Assembly: GCF_030867145.1 (NCBI RefSeq) | Contig: NC_134433.1 | Location: 14,949,396 to 15,013,395 of the forward strand | Length of the DNA: 64,000 nucleotides | Source: Opisthocomus hoazin | Taxonomy: Eukaryota > Chordata > Aves > Opisthocomiformes > Opisthocomidae | Direction of reading: 5' to 3' | Translations under genes and position numbers: made by a program | In this document: one piece after another, positions 39,101-52,544 of the stretch | Position numbering within the stretch: position 1 is the stretch's first letter | How the letters are laid out: every line of letters begins with the position of its first letter | Notes under the pieces: model-generated | The model's database searches: none | The model's input: the letters and a program-made list of their open reading frames with translations, nothing else | What the model was told of the DNA's origin: nothing

Positions 39101-42100
39101 AAATCAAATTTTGTGGTCAATATGATTCACAATGAGGAGTAAGTGCACCAAGTTCATTGTTCATTGGGTGCAAGGTTGTGGAGCTTTTAGACCACGACCA
39201 CAGAACCAGGAAAATCAAGGGTGAGCACAGGAAACACCGAGGGAAGGTAAATGTCACAAATCGTATTGCCAATGGTCCCGATACAGTGCCTCTGTACCAG
39301 AGCAGCGATATGGCAGTGGGTTATGGAGCCTTTTGTCGCTGGGTTTGAGTCCAACCCTTCTCAAACAAAACAGCCACTGACTTTTTACTGGCTGATAGGT
39401 GTTTGGCAGGTTCTCTCAAATAAGCTTGTGGGTTTCAATCACGTCTTAGGAGATCGACACATGAGCACACTAAAAACCTTCCTATCTGCAAAAGTTTAAA
39501 AAGTTTAAAAAAAAAATTCCAGCCCTCAGGTGGCTACTGCTGCCTTCCCTCCAGCACGCAGGAGTATTCTTCCCTTCTGTCGAGCGCAATGTACACCCAA
39601 TAATTAACATCTAATTTTTGCAAGCTTTCTGCAAAATTCCTAGTATCTACAAGGTAACACACAATCCGTGTTTTTCTATCACAGTTGTGGTTTAGAAAGC
39701 TGGATGGTATCAGTGAAGTAGAACAGGATATAAATTCAGCAACTCATAAGAAAAAGGTCCTTAAAGCTGTAACACCTGAAACAATGAGCTAATTAAACAT
39801 TGCAGAATGCCCAAGCAAACAGTGAATTAATGTTTATTGTGAATTAGATTTTTTTTTTTGTTGGCAGTAAGGTAACATTAAACAACAGGATCTTTTGTGT
39901 AGATACTGCTCAGGAGGAACCAAACTGCCATAGCCTGCATCACTTAGAAGGAAAATTTGCATCTGGATTTTATTCGAGTCAGGTGTGATTCATCCCTACG
40001 TACAGGGAACTTGCATTTACAATGGTCCTTTTTTCCCCCTGGGCTTTATGGCTCTATTTCTGAAGCAAGAAGGAAAGATAGTTGTCACATCCAGTCAGTT
40101 GTCTCTGGTCTTAGGTGTGATTATGCCCTAAGGTATGTTGTCTAGTCTAGTTTTAATTGTCTGAGTGGCTCCTGCCACTTCCCTTAGGAGACTTTTCCGC
40201 AGTCTATTAACCTTCACTGTCAGGAAACGCTTCCTGTTTAATAACTTACATTTTCCACTTGCTTATCTGCATCCCATCACTCCTAGGAATATCACTGAAC
40301 CACCCTAAACAATTCTTTTCCCTCCCTGGTGTTTACAGCATTCAAATAGTTCCTTCATAATCTGTAAATCCTGTTCTTGCTTCGTCCATCCTTTGTCCCA
40401 TCTCTTGGCCACATGCCCTTCACCTTTCCACCATTTCCGCTTCCAAGACTTTCGTCTCTCTTGCTCTGAAGCCCCTTTCTTACAGGGACTCGGTACGTAT
40501 CAGATCCCGTCCTGTGGTCCTCTCACCTGACTGCTCTTTTGAGCAAACCTCAGCCCTCCCATTTTCTTTCTTGTTGTTTATTTTGTTGCCCAGAAAAAAA
40601 TGCACCAGAATGTGGGGGGGGGTTGGTGGTTCAGGGTTTTTTTTGCTTTTGTAGCTGAGGTGCTGAAACCATTGCTGCGGTTTGAGCTGCCCTGGGGAGT
40701 TCCGTAGCTTACTCCCATACCTTGCTGGTACACGTGAGTTAAGCCATGAGCATCCACACTTTGCTCAGGACAGTGTGAGATACTAGCCAAGATTTCCAAG
40801 AGCTTCTTGCTGAATTGGCATTAAATAGAGGCATTTGCATTGTTGTCACCATTGAAAGTAGTGTCATTCAGTACGCATGTACACCTGGGCTGATAACTGC
40901 TATATCATCAGCCGCACCTGGCTCCTACATTGTGCCACGGATTCCGGATTTCAGTGGTGAGGCACCGTATCATAGGTGTCACCTGGACTTCACCGGGTTT
41001 TCATTTAGAGTTGGGCTGAACTGGGCTGAAGGCCTCCCCTTCCTTCACAAAGTTCAAGACAGTTAAATTTAGGGAGTCTCTCTTGGCAAGCAACCAGTAC
41101 TTGTCTCTGTTTCTTCCTTGTCAAATTTACAACTGATTTCCTGACCAAAGCTGTTTCTTGGCACCAGACTAGCTGCAAAACAATACAATTATGTATTGTT
41201 TTCATTTTATTGTAAATGTTTTCAATTGTTTTAGCTATCAAGCCTAGTTTGGAAAGTTGAGGAAAAAATTCCTTCAGTTGAGAACTCCCTCTCCTGTTCA
41301 CTTATGCAGCTGGATGGAGGACAGTGCTGCTGGCTGGAAGCCGGGGGGTTAGCAGTTTGCCAAGATGCTATTGTGTGATCTAGGAAAAGACCCTTCAGCT
41401 CTTTGGACCATGGTCAGATTGCCTGAATTCCATAAAAGTTCCTAAATCTACTTTGTCCGTGTTCCACGCTGACTGCCCTACTTGGACCTGCTGAGCTGCT
41501 GCCTGGAAGCCCGCATCTCCCCTGACTCCGGTGGTGTCCAGGCTAGCTGAAAATCACCCTTTTGATTTGTCCATCTGCACAAAAGAGTTACCAAAACAGG
41601 TTTTGTCCTTCTGGATAAAGTGGTTGGAAACCTATTAATTTTATATGTTGACGGTTAGCTATTTTTATGAACTATATTTAACCTCTTGAAGTGTGAGTGA
41701 CCTTTATGCCACTAACAGTCTGAAGCACTGAGGCAGTAAGAATATCCTCTGCGGCGTTTTAGTTAAAATCCCTTCTCTCTCTTTCACTGACTGATTCCTT
41801 TGTTTGGCCCTTTAGATCTCTCACCCTCTTTTAGCCGTGCCCTCGCTAACAGTTCGTGGTGTTCTGAGACACGCAGCTGATGGTGCTCCCCTGCGCTGCT
41901 GTGTTTCAGAAAGCCTGGGCTGCCCCGAATGTCAGAGTTCTCGTGCTGCTCTATCGTCCACCGGCTTCAAATCCACCCCTCAAGTCTGGTGTCACTGCCG
42001 GCGGAATGAAGACTGGCTGTTCCTATGAAAATAGCAAAAGCTAGTTTTGCATGCGATATATTTTTAGCTTTGGTTTGTGTTGGGCTTGCTCTATTTTTAG

Positions 42101-45100
42101 CTTGCTTTGTGAAACTTATTATCTTTAGTACAAAAGACAAAGCAACTTAAAAGCAAGTGGAATCTAAGTCTGTCTTTCTAATTAATGAGATTGCTGAACA
42201 CAAAGTGAGCATATGTACAGAAGTCTATTTATACATTCTTAAGTATTACACGTCCTCAGGATGTCCTGATCAACTACTTTGACAGGCAAAATCAGCTCCA
42301 GACGTTTACTTCTGGATTTGTGTATCTCTAACCATGTAAAACCAAATATTTGTGGTCATCCCTCTCTCCTCTATTCACTTTTACCTGGGAATTTTATTTT
42401 TCATGATGGTGTACATCTGTATGTATGTACATTCTAAGATATTATGGGGAGTTAGCCTTGAAAATAAGCTTTATTGTAGTAGTGAAACAGGACAAGTACC
42501 CACATCTGATTTGAGCACAGTGTTTATGATTCGCACATGTATATGTAAATCACATCCTCAGTGAGGTCTTCGTCTATAAACTAAAGGAAAAATCCGAGGA
42601 GAGTGGAGGATTCTAAGTGTGCCCTATAAACACTTGCAAACTACTTCCTTTGTGTCAGAGAGTGAGGAAAATGTTTTTAGCTGTGACCTGTGATACTGTT
42701 ATAGCCTCTGTCATATATATGTGTCCTCATAAATTTGCTGTATCTAAGAAGGAAGTTGACCTTTAACAAAAAAAGAGTATCCAGGGCTAAGGTGATTTGC
42801 TTCTGTGGGATATTTTGCTTTGCTTTGTTTACAACAGAGGCAGTGCCAAACAAAATTCAGAAATGCTCTTTTTAGTATTTGTAAAATTTAATTAAAACAA
42901 ATTACTCTTTGACTTTACAGTCACTTTGTAATTTTTTATGCTGGCTTTATGATGACTGATCCTACAGCTAGAAATGTGACTAAAAATCTAATAACAGGCC
43001 ATTAGATATATTCTACGACGTAACAAAGCATCTCCTGCAGGGCACAAACAGGGAAAAAAGCCTATTCCCATGGAGACAGGCACCTAGCTGAAGAACTGGG
43101 CCTTGCAGCACGTCTTGAAGACCTAAGGCTTTGTGCTGGGTATTTGGACAGCTAAGATAGCAGTGCCTGTCTCTGAAAACGCTTTTCTGCGTCCAGTCTT
43201 CAAAATCCAAATGTAAGACCTAGGAGAAACCGTGACCCCAGTTTTCTTCAGTATCACAGAGCACAACTTGCAGTATATAAGGGATGTTCCAATTCTTATG
43301 CTGATAACTTTTGCTGTAGGAGAAAGCAAAGTAATTCTTAAGCTGAAGTAAAGTCGCTTGTCACCTGCCCACAACTCCTATGTATGGCTTCTACCATGGT
43401 CCTGTCCTTCCCCCAGAGCTGAAGAGCAGCAGGAAAGCACCTTGGCTTGGATGCTAGAGAAGGGCAAAGTGGTGCAGCACATTGCACTCTGCATGAGGTC
43501 AGCTAAACAGTGAGTTAATACAAACTGATGACAATGTAGTGTACTCACGCTAGTCAGGCTGGTCCTTAAATGGAGCATTAATAATGTGATTGGGTCCACT
43601 GTGTACATGGAAAATTGCCCGCTCCTTGCACGTCACCAGAAACAGGCTGCAAAGGAGTGAACAACGACTTTTGAGCTTGGAGCTGTGACGCCCTTGGGTG
43701 CATCGGCCGAGTAAAAAATCTGCTCGAGAGCCTCGATGCCTGCCGAGGCATTGGACAGATGTATGCTGCCTTAGGGGCGGCACAGGTAAAGCAAAGCAGG
43801 CTTCACCCCAGCTGTGATAGCAGCCATTCGTCACCTCACGCTATACGCAGTCACTCCTCCGCAGTTCGGGAGTCATGCGTGGGGATGAGGGGCAGGTGGT
43901 GGACTTCGATGTGGTGGTGGCAGCAGAGGTGACCTTATCATGCTTACAGGTGTAATTCTTTCAGAGGAACTCAGGATCCACAGATGAATGCAGATTATAG
44001 CAAGTTGTGACTGCACAGTAGATACTCTTGAATAACTTCACACGTAATGTGAAGAGAAACAAGGCACTCCTGTTCTGACCCAAATATATCCATTTGTGCA
44101 AAGCAGAGATGTCTGAATGACACACCTGGCAGGCTACAGAAATGTAAGAAGTTAAAAACATTTCAAAGTTTATTCCATATACGACGAATACTGTCTTGTA
44201 GCTGCCTTTCGGGAGTCTTCCAGGAATACTCCATGCTGTTTCTTTACTTGCTAGGCTTGTTTCCCCGTCCCCCGGAATGAAAGATGCTGTTACAGCTAAC
44301 CGAAGAGCTGCTCTCTGGCTCCACTCTCTCACCTGCTGCCCTGCCACACGAGCTTTTCTGTCTTTTGCTGAATTTTAGTGTCAAAGAGAGAGTGAGAATG
44401 AAATGATTACAGTGCCTTATCACTTTCTGCCTTTATCATAAACTGCGGAAGGAAATGCGCGTACTCTGAGATTACAGGGTTGGCATCCTTAGGTATCCTG
44501 GTCGAGCAGTCTGTGTCCATTCTTCACTCAGCCATAAAACCCCTCCAATTGTAAGACAGACATGACCGTGAGCATGAGAGTGGCTAAACCTCTGTTCACC
44601 ATAACAGTCCCTCTTCTAAAGGTCATTTGCTAATATTTTATTGCAGGATCCACATTTAATTGGAAAGTTCCTCAGTAAAAAAAAATTGCAGAGTTCAAAG
44701 ATGTGAAGTACTAAGGGCTGCTACTGGCTCGGCACAGATGATAAAGTTAGAAAATTCTCTGCTGCCTGCAGGCTGCTCTTGCAGCTACATGGAGAAGGGA
44801 GAGCAGAGCCGTACCGGTGGGTATCTCTTGCTCTCAGCGCACACCCAGCAACCTGACAAATATGAGCTCTCGTTTCTTCTTGTGTGCAGTGGATCTGATA
44901 ATAATGGCATACACAGACATGTATGGATGATGGTAGGCAGACTCAGAGAAGCCTTTAAATCTATTTTGGCAGCTTGAACGATTACAAGGAAGAATGAGAA
45001 GGAAGCCCTAAGCAATGTATGCTGCATAAAGATCATAACTTGAGATCAAAAGTCTGTCTGCACTGAGATAGTCGAGGTAACTACTTTGAGATAATGTCAG

Positions 45101-48004
45101 TGACAGCTTCCCAGTTGTATTTAACCTCGTGTTGGATTAGGTGGGTGGAGAGAGGGAAACTCGGGCAATCCGTACCTCCTAAAGCACCTATGGATTACTG
45201 CCTAAAGCAGCTGTGGCTTACTGCCTTTTCTATGTGTTCTAGGTCTCATATTGCAGTTATCCTTCTCTCTTAAACAACAGAAAATAAAACTTTTTATCCT
45301 GGATCATACCTAAGTGCAGCAGCATCCCAGTTTTGCCAGCCCTAAAATGGATTTGAAATACAAATAGAACTATATGTGCAGTCGATACCATTAGAAGTGG
45401 AAATGGAAGAAGTTCAAACATCTTTTTATGTTGTTTATAGAGATATCAGATATACTTTGTATTTGAATAGCCCGGAGGAAATGTCAGACTGAGAATTAAT
45501 GTGACAACGTCAGTGCCAGCATGGTTATGTAAATTTTATGTTTGTGAAAGATGAAACTATGTAAGTAGAAATATAGAAAAATAGAGGAATTGTATTCTAT
45601 CATGCATCACTCTTTTGGAGCACTAGAGCATGGACTGTGCGAGAACGTCTTCTCATGGCTAAGTCCCAGTCTGTGATAAAGAAAAAGGTTAAAAAGTGCT
45701 GTGGTTCATTCCATCCCTCTTACAGAAAATTATTTTACTGTAACACTTGGAGCTTGCTGTAACCCCACCACAAAGCTTCTAGACGGACATACATTACCGT
45801 CCTCTGCAATTGTTGCTCTCTGGATGGCACTAGGCTGAATCTGCCATCAATAAAAGCTCGCTCTCCACAGGTCTGGAATATTCCTGTTGGAACATTATGG
45901 ACATTTTGCCTCTCTCCTGCCTGTCTAATAGCAGAACTGGAGGGTCACTGATCTCTCAAAGGCAGCAAGCAAGCCATCTGAGGGGCATCAGTGCAGCGAT
46001 TAATGGAGTGTGCTCACTGAGGCTCACAGAAGTCAGTGGGTGAGATGCTGGACAGAGATTGAAGCTAGATGGTTTCTCTGCCGGGTGCCGGTTGATCTCT
46101 GGGCAGGAGGCTGCACCAGTGTGCCTCAGTTTTGCTTTTGTAGAATGGGGATAAAGAAGCTTGCTTCTTTATAAAGCCCTGCAAGTACTGTTAGTAATAA
46201 TTTTTAAGTATAGGTGATATGCTACTAAGACAGGGCAATGCTGAGAGCAGTTTGCAAGAGTAGCAATCAGTCACATTGACGATTTAACTGGCAAATTATG
46301 AGGCTGCCCAGATTAGAAAAACAGTCCAGGTGGAGGTGTGTTAAATGAGCTGATAAGTGGGTATCACTCCAGCTAGTTCTGAAAAGTGGTCAGATAGAAA
46401 GGAAGTCCTTGTTTTCTAAAAAAGATACCTTCCAAATATAGCAAAAAGTAATTTAGGCTGATTCTCAGACATTAAGGTTTCTGGAAATGTATCCTGTGAA
46501 GCTTCTACCTCAGGAAAAGGTTTGGAAAAGAAGGTAGAAGGGAGAGAAGGTTTATTGTGCGTTAATGACTGTGTAGTTTGCCTCCATACTGAGGGAAGAA
46601 AGTGGAAATAATCATGGTTGGGAAGAAAAGCGACATAAAATATTATATCCATTCCCTATCTTACTTCCGTCTCCTGAAGCACTAATTATTGACACTAATC
46701 TAATAAAGCCTGTAACGGTTTTCGAAATAGTCTTTCAAGATCCTGTAATAAATCCCTTAACAGAGCAGTAAATTTAGCAAAGTGTTAAACAGTCAGTAAT
46801 CAATATCAGACAAACACTTGCTGTAGACTTTGGAAGAGCAAAGGTTCTTTGTGTTTCTATTTACCTGTGCCACATGTGGAGAGCCTCTGGAGAGAGAATA
46901 CCCACAAAATAGAGACTAAAGAAGAGGGAAAGTATCTGAACTGTCAGGTAAGAATCTGGAAAAGGCAAGTGACTGAGTCATCGATACAGAGAATTAATTA
47001 AGATCAGAGAAATAAAACTTGGGACACCCCCCCCCCCCCCCCGTTTCCCCAGTGCTCAAAGTGTGCTCCCTGAGGCACTTTCTGAGCACCTCAGACCTCT
47101 GTTACTTTAAGTCTGGCAACTGACTCTTGATCTGCTTTAAAACCACGTCCCTTTAACAGGCTCTTGGTGCAGTGCTTCCCTCTGATACCTCTGATAGTAC
47201 TGTATCTCTTTTTTTTCCGTAATGCAGTCTAGTCTATTTTAGTGCAAACAATAGATCCTTCATTACTATTAAGAACTGCACTGTTTGTCTTTAATTTTGA
47301 GGCTGTGTGCTGATATTTACATAGGAAGGTGATTTATTCAATGTTACAACACTGCTAATCTAATAGAAGCATAAAAATACCTTCTGCATTTTTCAATACT
47401 AATTATAGATCGCTCTTTAATCTAGTCATCGTCAGTGCATAGTGTACTTACGTACATAGTGCACACAGTGCAAAAACAGATGGATCTGCTGGGCTAATGC
47501 AGCAAAAGACATACTGTTCTTTCTCAGTGGGCAACCATAAGAATTTCATTTTATACCATAACCAGCAAAGCAGTATGTGTAGAAACCTAAATCAAGCTAT
47601 TTGAAGTTTCAAGAAGTTTACAGATAAAGAAATTATGTTTTGATTTTTAAAAATTACATATATAATTAACTATAGAGATCAAGTCAAACCTCATTGATTT
47701 TTTTTGGAGGAGGAAGGCAACTGGGATCTCTAAAGGTGAAAAAAAACCCGCACTCATTCGTTCATGAGAAAAGTCTATACTTGATATTTTACCACAAATA
47801 ATAAAAGGCAGAGAAATAAACAAAACATCCTTCATTTGTCATACAGAAGAATTAGAAAGTCTGTACTGTAAGTACTGATACTCAGAAACTAATCACAAAT
47901 AAGTAACCTTGGTACATGGGGTTAGAAAGAGCAGGCAAGGACTTACCTACTGCCTCTGTCTTGAGAATATGCAGAGAGAACAGAACAAGGAACAGCAATT
48001 CCAT
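30165..48004 (-). CDS. CA4: CA4, GPI-anchored carbonic anhydrase 4, complete
   Basis: Catalyses reversible hydration of CO2 on the outer face of the plasma membrane. Eight exons in transcript order: 48004-47947, 36973-36920, 36110-35940, 33412-33255, 32507-32415, 32151-32088, 31581-31418, 30353-30165. The phases join into 316 residues (human 312). Residues 1-18 form a signal peptide (MELLFLVLFSLHILKTEA). Zinc ligands are H120 and H122 (FHLHWG) and H149 (ELHIVH). The proton-shuttle His is H93 (NNGHT), the gatekeepers are E136 (SEHS) and T231 (SLTTP), and the CA4-type disulfide cysteines are C25-C36 and C49-C235. The C-terminus has small residues (WSSAS) followed by a hydrophobic tail, as needed for a GPI anchor. 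The intron after exon 3 has a GC donor. CA4 is favoured over the related CA15 because of its place beside USP32. The boundaries are inferred but consistent throughout. Confidence 0.93.
40130..40500 (-). mobile_element. Ancient CR1/L3-type LINE 3' fragment
   Basis: The + strand carries a series typical of old CR1 elements seen across sauropsids: CCACTTCCCTTAGGAGACTT, GCAGTCTATTAACCTTCACT, GTCAGGAAACGCTTCCTG, CATCCCATCACTCCTAG, CACCCTAAACAATTCTTTTC and CCTGGTGTTTACAGCATTCA. It is much more diverged than the (ATTCTGTG)n CR1 copies elsewhere in the window, so it predates them. The right boundary is vague. Confidence 0.7.
47027..47042. repeat. C homopolymer, about 16 bases
   Basis: An uninterrupted run of C on the + strand within CA4 intron 1. 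Runs like this are prone to sequencing and length errors, so the exact count should not be trusted. Confidence 0.9.
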
Positions 48005-48082
48005 TATCTATTTTAAATAGGCTCAGTGTTGAAACCAGAATTGATTAGACTTCTTAGTATGTGATCATATTTCTGCTCTCAG

Positions 48083-48089
48083 TTTTATA
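48083..48089 (-). promoter_or_regulatory. CA4: TATA box of CA4
   Basis: On the - strand the sequence reads CAGTATAAAACTGAGAGC, with TATAAAA 79-85 bases upstream of the CA4 start codon. A start of transcription about 30 bases downstream (near 48059) would give a 5' UTR of about 55 bases. The region is not CpG-rich, consistent with a tissue-restricted TATA promoter rather than a housekeeping one. Confidence 0.65.
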
Positions 48090-48109
48090 CTGGAGTAAGT
48101 AGTCCTGGA

Positions 48110-51100
48110 CAGACCTGAAAGCCATAGCCAGGAAGGTGAACTCCTCCCCTTTGTAATTTCTCCAGATTCACCCTACCCTCATTTGCCTGCATTTATCCAT
48201 TTCTCCAAAATGAATGGCAAAAGGAATAAGGCTTTCCAGCACTAAGCAAGCAGCCTGTAGTGAATAACTGATACTTTGCAACCTATGCACTTTTAGTAAC
48301 CTATTACTAAAATGCTGCATTTTTATTTTCTGGTAGCTTCTTTTTCTGACAGCCCACATGACATTTGATTAATGCGTACGTTAAGGTTTGTGATTTGTTT
48401 CCAAAAACCCCACTGAAATAATAAACACAAAACCAGCTCTTTCCCCACACCCACCCCTACCCTGCAACCCTCTGAACAGCTGCTTAGGACTGGAGTAGGT
48501 TTGTGAGGCTGGGAAATGGGACTGCTGTGTGCAGTGACAGGAACTGTTTGTTAGGTGGCATACCAACACCTCACTTCTATATGCTTTTGCACTTAGTGAA
48601 TTACCTGAGAGCACATCTTTTGTTTATTTGTTTCTTTGGTGCTGGGGAGGTGTCCTTTTTTTTCCTTTAATAATACTTTTTCTTAACTTTTCTGCTTCTG
48701 GTACTATAACATGTCCAGATTTTTTTTTCCTGTTCCCTTTGCTTTCCTATCGGAATGCTTTAATTCCATGTGTCTGATTCAGTGGCAATTCGGGCTTTAT
48801 GTTCCGCAAACAAAGGCGTGTACGGGAAAGTGGCATTACTACTTTCTGCTCTGTAGTCTCTATTATAGATACATTTTCATCTTTTCGTTTGGGGTTGGAT
48901 TTTGATACAGCTGAGGAAAACAAGAGAGGGAGTGCAAGTTCTTCCTCCCCTTCCCCAACTGCCTCTCTGTCCACAGGGATGCCACCCACATGTTGGGCTG
49001 GGTGCAAGCAGAGGAGCAGGACGCTTGACCCAGCGAGGGATGGACAGAGTGAAGTGGCATTATGCTGGCTGCACTGAGCAAGCCTCGGCATCCAGCAAGG
49101 GGTGAGTTAAAAAAAAGAGCCAAGGAAGCGCTTCTTGCCTTTACCCAGAGCCGCAGGCTCCCAGGTGAAGAGCACGGCCGTTCTGCTGTAGTAGTGGGGT
49201 CGCACAGGATCGGGACCTGCAATAACAATGGGCAATCTGACAGCTGACTTCTGAGCAGGTTTTATTCACAAAAAGGATGGCTATAAATAACATTCCAACA
49301 ATGAAGACTTGCTGGGTAGTGTTTTTCCATCCTGGATTAGGTAGATTAAAGCACGAACAGACGATGATTTGCCTAGCACATGGTGCTAAGATAAATAGTT
49401 GCTGCAGTGACAAGAACAATACGGGAATTTGCGGCGTTTTTCCCCTTCCCAGCCTGGCAGGCTCGGCAGAGCTATCTAAGCAAGGTGCATGCGGAGCACG
49501 TAGAGAGAAGCGGGGGCGTGAACGCGGCGGTGTCAGGTGGTGGCAGCCTTCAAGGGCATCTACAAGGCGTTGTACTCTGGGGCTTTTCTCTTTCTCATTT
49601 CTGGGAACAGTGTTCAGTGAGGGAGCCTGAACCAAAGCTCTTTGATGAATTTTTTTTCCCCGCTATATTTGGGTTTAGTTCTCTGAAAGCTAAGAGCCTG
49701 CTAGAAACCTCTGTCTAGGACTGAGAAATCTGTGGGTCAGAAATTTTGATCTTGAAATTCAGGATTCATTCTTCCTTTTTTTTTTTTTTTTTCCTTTTGT
49801 CAGCCTTCCAGCCTGTCGTTATTAAAGTAATAATAAACTGCACTGCAGTTATGTTAGCTAAGTATTTGTACTAGAATGTGAAGGCTCAGGGAAAGACATT
49901 TTCTTTCCTTGTAAAATCTGTCATCTAAATAAGCAGGGCAGACATTATGTGATATCCATTTTTTTGTCTAAAGAAACTCACCTGGCAGGCACTTGGTTAT
50001 TGGTTCTCAATGGCATCTTTGCACCCAGGAATATTTTTGAAAGGAATTGTGCTGTAGATGGGTTTTACGTAATGACCTTTGGACATTGAACCTCAATACT
50101 AATGAGGATCTTGGCCAGAGAAGCGAAGAGCCAAAGTTACACTGGGAGTCTATTGCAGATCACTGAACTCCAGGCTATTTTTTTCTGGCGTAATGATTGC
50201 AGTTGTGTCCATAGCTACGGGATAGGTAAGAACAGGAGGGAATATCAAAACCACTGAAAATAGCACTTAGTTTGTAGCCTTGAGAGCCACAGCTGCAAAG
50301 ATTTTGGAGATGTTCCCCCCAGCCTGGTTTCTGACACGTGTGAGATCTGGCATGATTCTGCTGCTACCAAAAGGACTTCACAGGAAGTGTAGAGGGACTG
50401 ACGTGATGGCTAACGAAGCTTGCATGTGTCCGAGCCAAATGATCCTACCATGTGCTGCAGGGAGGAAGCCCAGAGCTGTTCCCAGCCTTCCAGTGGACGG
50501 CTGCAGGCCCCCTGTGTCCCAGCAGCACAGGCAGGAGGGGGTGAGAACAGGCTGGGTCTGGCTCCAGGGTACAAAACGCACGAATCCCGGCCAAAGCCAA
50601 GGCGGTGGCACAGCTCTTTGTGCTGGGAGGCTGAGGTGTTGCTCTCGGAAGGAAGAGCTAAGGCTGGTGAGGGTGAGACTGACCTGAGCCCAAATCCTGT
50701 CCGTGGATGAGCTGGCCTGGGAGGAATCGTCCCTGCAGTGGGAGAGAGAAGCACTTCCAAGAGACTTAAAAGACAGATGAATTTCATGATTAGTGACTGC
50801 GTGATTGGGAAACCTACTCTTCAGAGTGGGAGAAAACACTAAGTGCTCTTCATTTAGTTGTGTGTGGTCATTTTCTGCTTTAGAGTTCCCTGACCACTGA
50901 ACTGGAAATCTGGAATTTCATGAGCAATAGCTGTTGGTGAACCAGAAACATGAAGTCTTCACCTTTCACTTGAAAAAGTGGTTTGGCTGTGATTCTCCCT
51001 GAGCCTGCTCTATTGGGAACTTTGTGCTAATACAAGGTCATTCCCAGGGGGACAGTAAGAAGCATTTTGCAGCGGCTCTTTATCCGGTCCTTTGCTCATC

Positions 51101-52544
51101 TCTAGTGCATTAACTGCTTGTTCTCTATTTTAGGCTGTACCTGAGGATTAGACTTTGTATTATGTGATGCCATCATTAGTAAAGCTGAATTTCTCTCCTT
51201 TCCCCAGGATTTATGTAAAGCACTATTCTTCACATGGATGAGTAGCCTTCCTTTGGTGAGCGAAGAAATGCTAGCAGTATGCAGCTCAGCGTTTCCTAGA
51301 ATTCTGAAGATGTATTCTGAGGATGTGTGTCTCTAGGGGGTACATGTAGCTCTCTGTGCTCACAGCCTGTCCAGTTATTCTGCCTGGGTTGAAGCAAGTG
51401 CATTTCTGACCATTCCCTTCTTGTAGGAAGAGTGCTCACTCTGCCTCTGTAGCTGTTTAGTTCAGAAGGAAAATGCTCTTTGCGTGGACCGTTTCATGTC
51501 TAAAGGGAGAAGATGCATTCTGGTGTCTTCACACAGAAATTATCGGTGGAAGGCTTTGTTTACCGTACGATTTGGTTTCAGGTGTTCATCAGTGCTTGTC
51601 TCCCTTTAGACAGTATAACACAAGTTCCTCTGCACAGCCGAGGAGAGGGCCTGGTTTGTGGGGATGTTCTTGCAACAAGCTCTCCTTGCCGTTATTTTGT
51701 GGCTTGTAGCTAACATAATGCTAAACAACAGTCGGAGACATTTGAGCCTGATGATTGTCTTCACTTAATGTTCCTGGTAAGGGCCGTGAAAGCATAGCTG
51801 GGACATCAGATAACTCAAAACCTGCGAGGCAAAAATTCCTCAAAGAGAGTGGGTGGAGGGGGATCGGAGAGCTTTCTGTTTTGAAAACATCTCAGAAAAA
51901 TCTTGGAAGGAGATCATACATCCCATTTGTGTCTTCCTCGCCAAAGAGGAAGACTTTAATCTGCATAAATTAAAACATAAATTGGATAAATAGGCTCCTT
52001 ATTTGTATTACTCCCTTTCCTGAATGTTCCTTATTTGTAGGCCTCGTGATGTTCACTGAAAGACTGAACAGACAAATATTCTTGTCTGGAGGCTGTGCTG
52101 AATGTCATGGGAAGGCAGAATTCATCTTCCTCAGTGCTTAGCCGAGCTGCATCTCACTTGCCATTTTTTGGTTCAGGTTGTGCGTTGTCTGCAGCTTAGC
52201 AAAGTGTGGAGTTGCAGTGCAGAGCAGCATTTCGTAACAAACAAGGTCTGGTGTTTCAAGAAAGGGAGCAGGAATTGGTCCTGAGTCCAGGGAGAATATG
52301 ACAGGAAAGAAAACAGAACAATAAAATCCATTATCCTTTCAGTGCCTTGTTTTTCTCGTGTGTATAGTGCATGTACATGACTTTGGAAGTAACACCAAAT
52401 CATCTGTAGCTTGATTGTGCTACGGAGTTCTTATTTTCATTACATGGATGCAGCTTTTTCTCCTATGGTTTCAGGCAGAACTCGAGTTTCTTGATGTGTT
52501 ATCAGCATAAAGGACATAGAGATCTGCTGTTGCGCCACAGAAAC
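48110..52544. other. Intergenic upstream of CA4
   Basis: No gene is recognised. Open frames at 49141-49635 (-, 164 codons) and 50280-50840 (both strands, up to 153 codons) lie in moderately GC-rich stretches and show no family motif or convincing splice-linked partner. A run of about 17 T lies at 49776-49792. Confidence 0.6.

Larger units (their letters stand above)
36974..47946 (-). other. CA4: CA4 intron 1, about 11 kb
   Basis: This intron separates the signal-peptide exon from the rest of CA4. The donor is G|GTAAGT (47941-47946 on the + strand) and the acceptor is TTTTTTTCCAG. It holds an old CR1 fragment at about 40130-40500 and a C homopolymer at 47027-47042. Several open frames of 70-130 codons on both strands have no family resemblance. 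No nested gene, tRNA or small RNA was recognised. Confidence 0.8.

Noticed and set aside
41005-41301. 98-codon - frame in CA4 intron 1 with retroelement-like look
   Set aside because: No reverse transcriptase, gag or CR1 motif could be identified and the flanks give no support.
48056-48068. Four-codon upstream open frame before CA4 (ATGATCACATAC then TAA)
   Set aside because: It lies about 21 bases downstream of the TATA box, which is probably upstream of the transcription start, so it is unlikely to be in the mRNA.
49141-49635. 164-codon - frame upstream of CA4
   Set aside because: No recognisable domain and no linked exon. It overlaps other open frames on the + strand in GC-richer DNA.
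50280-50839. Overlapping open frames of 135, 153, 125 and 96 codons on both strands
   Set aside because: Several frames open at once in moderately GC-rich DNA, with no motif and no splice context beyond chance.
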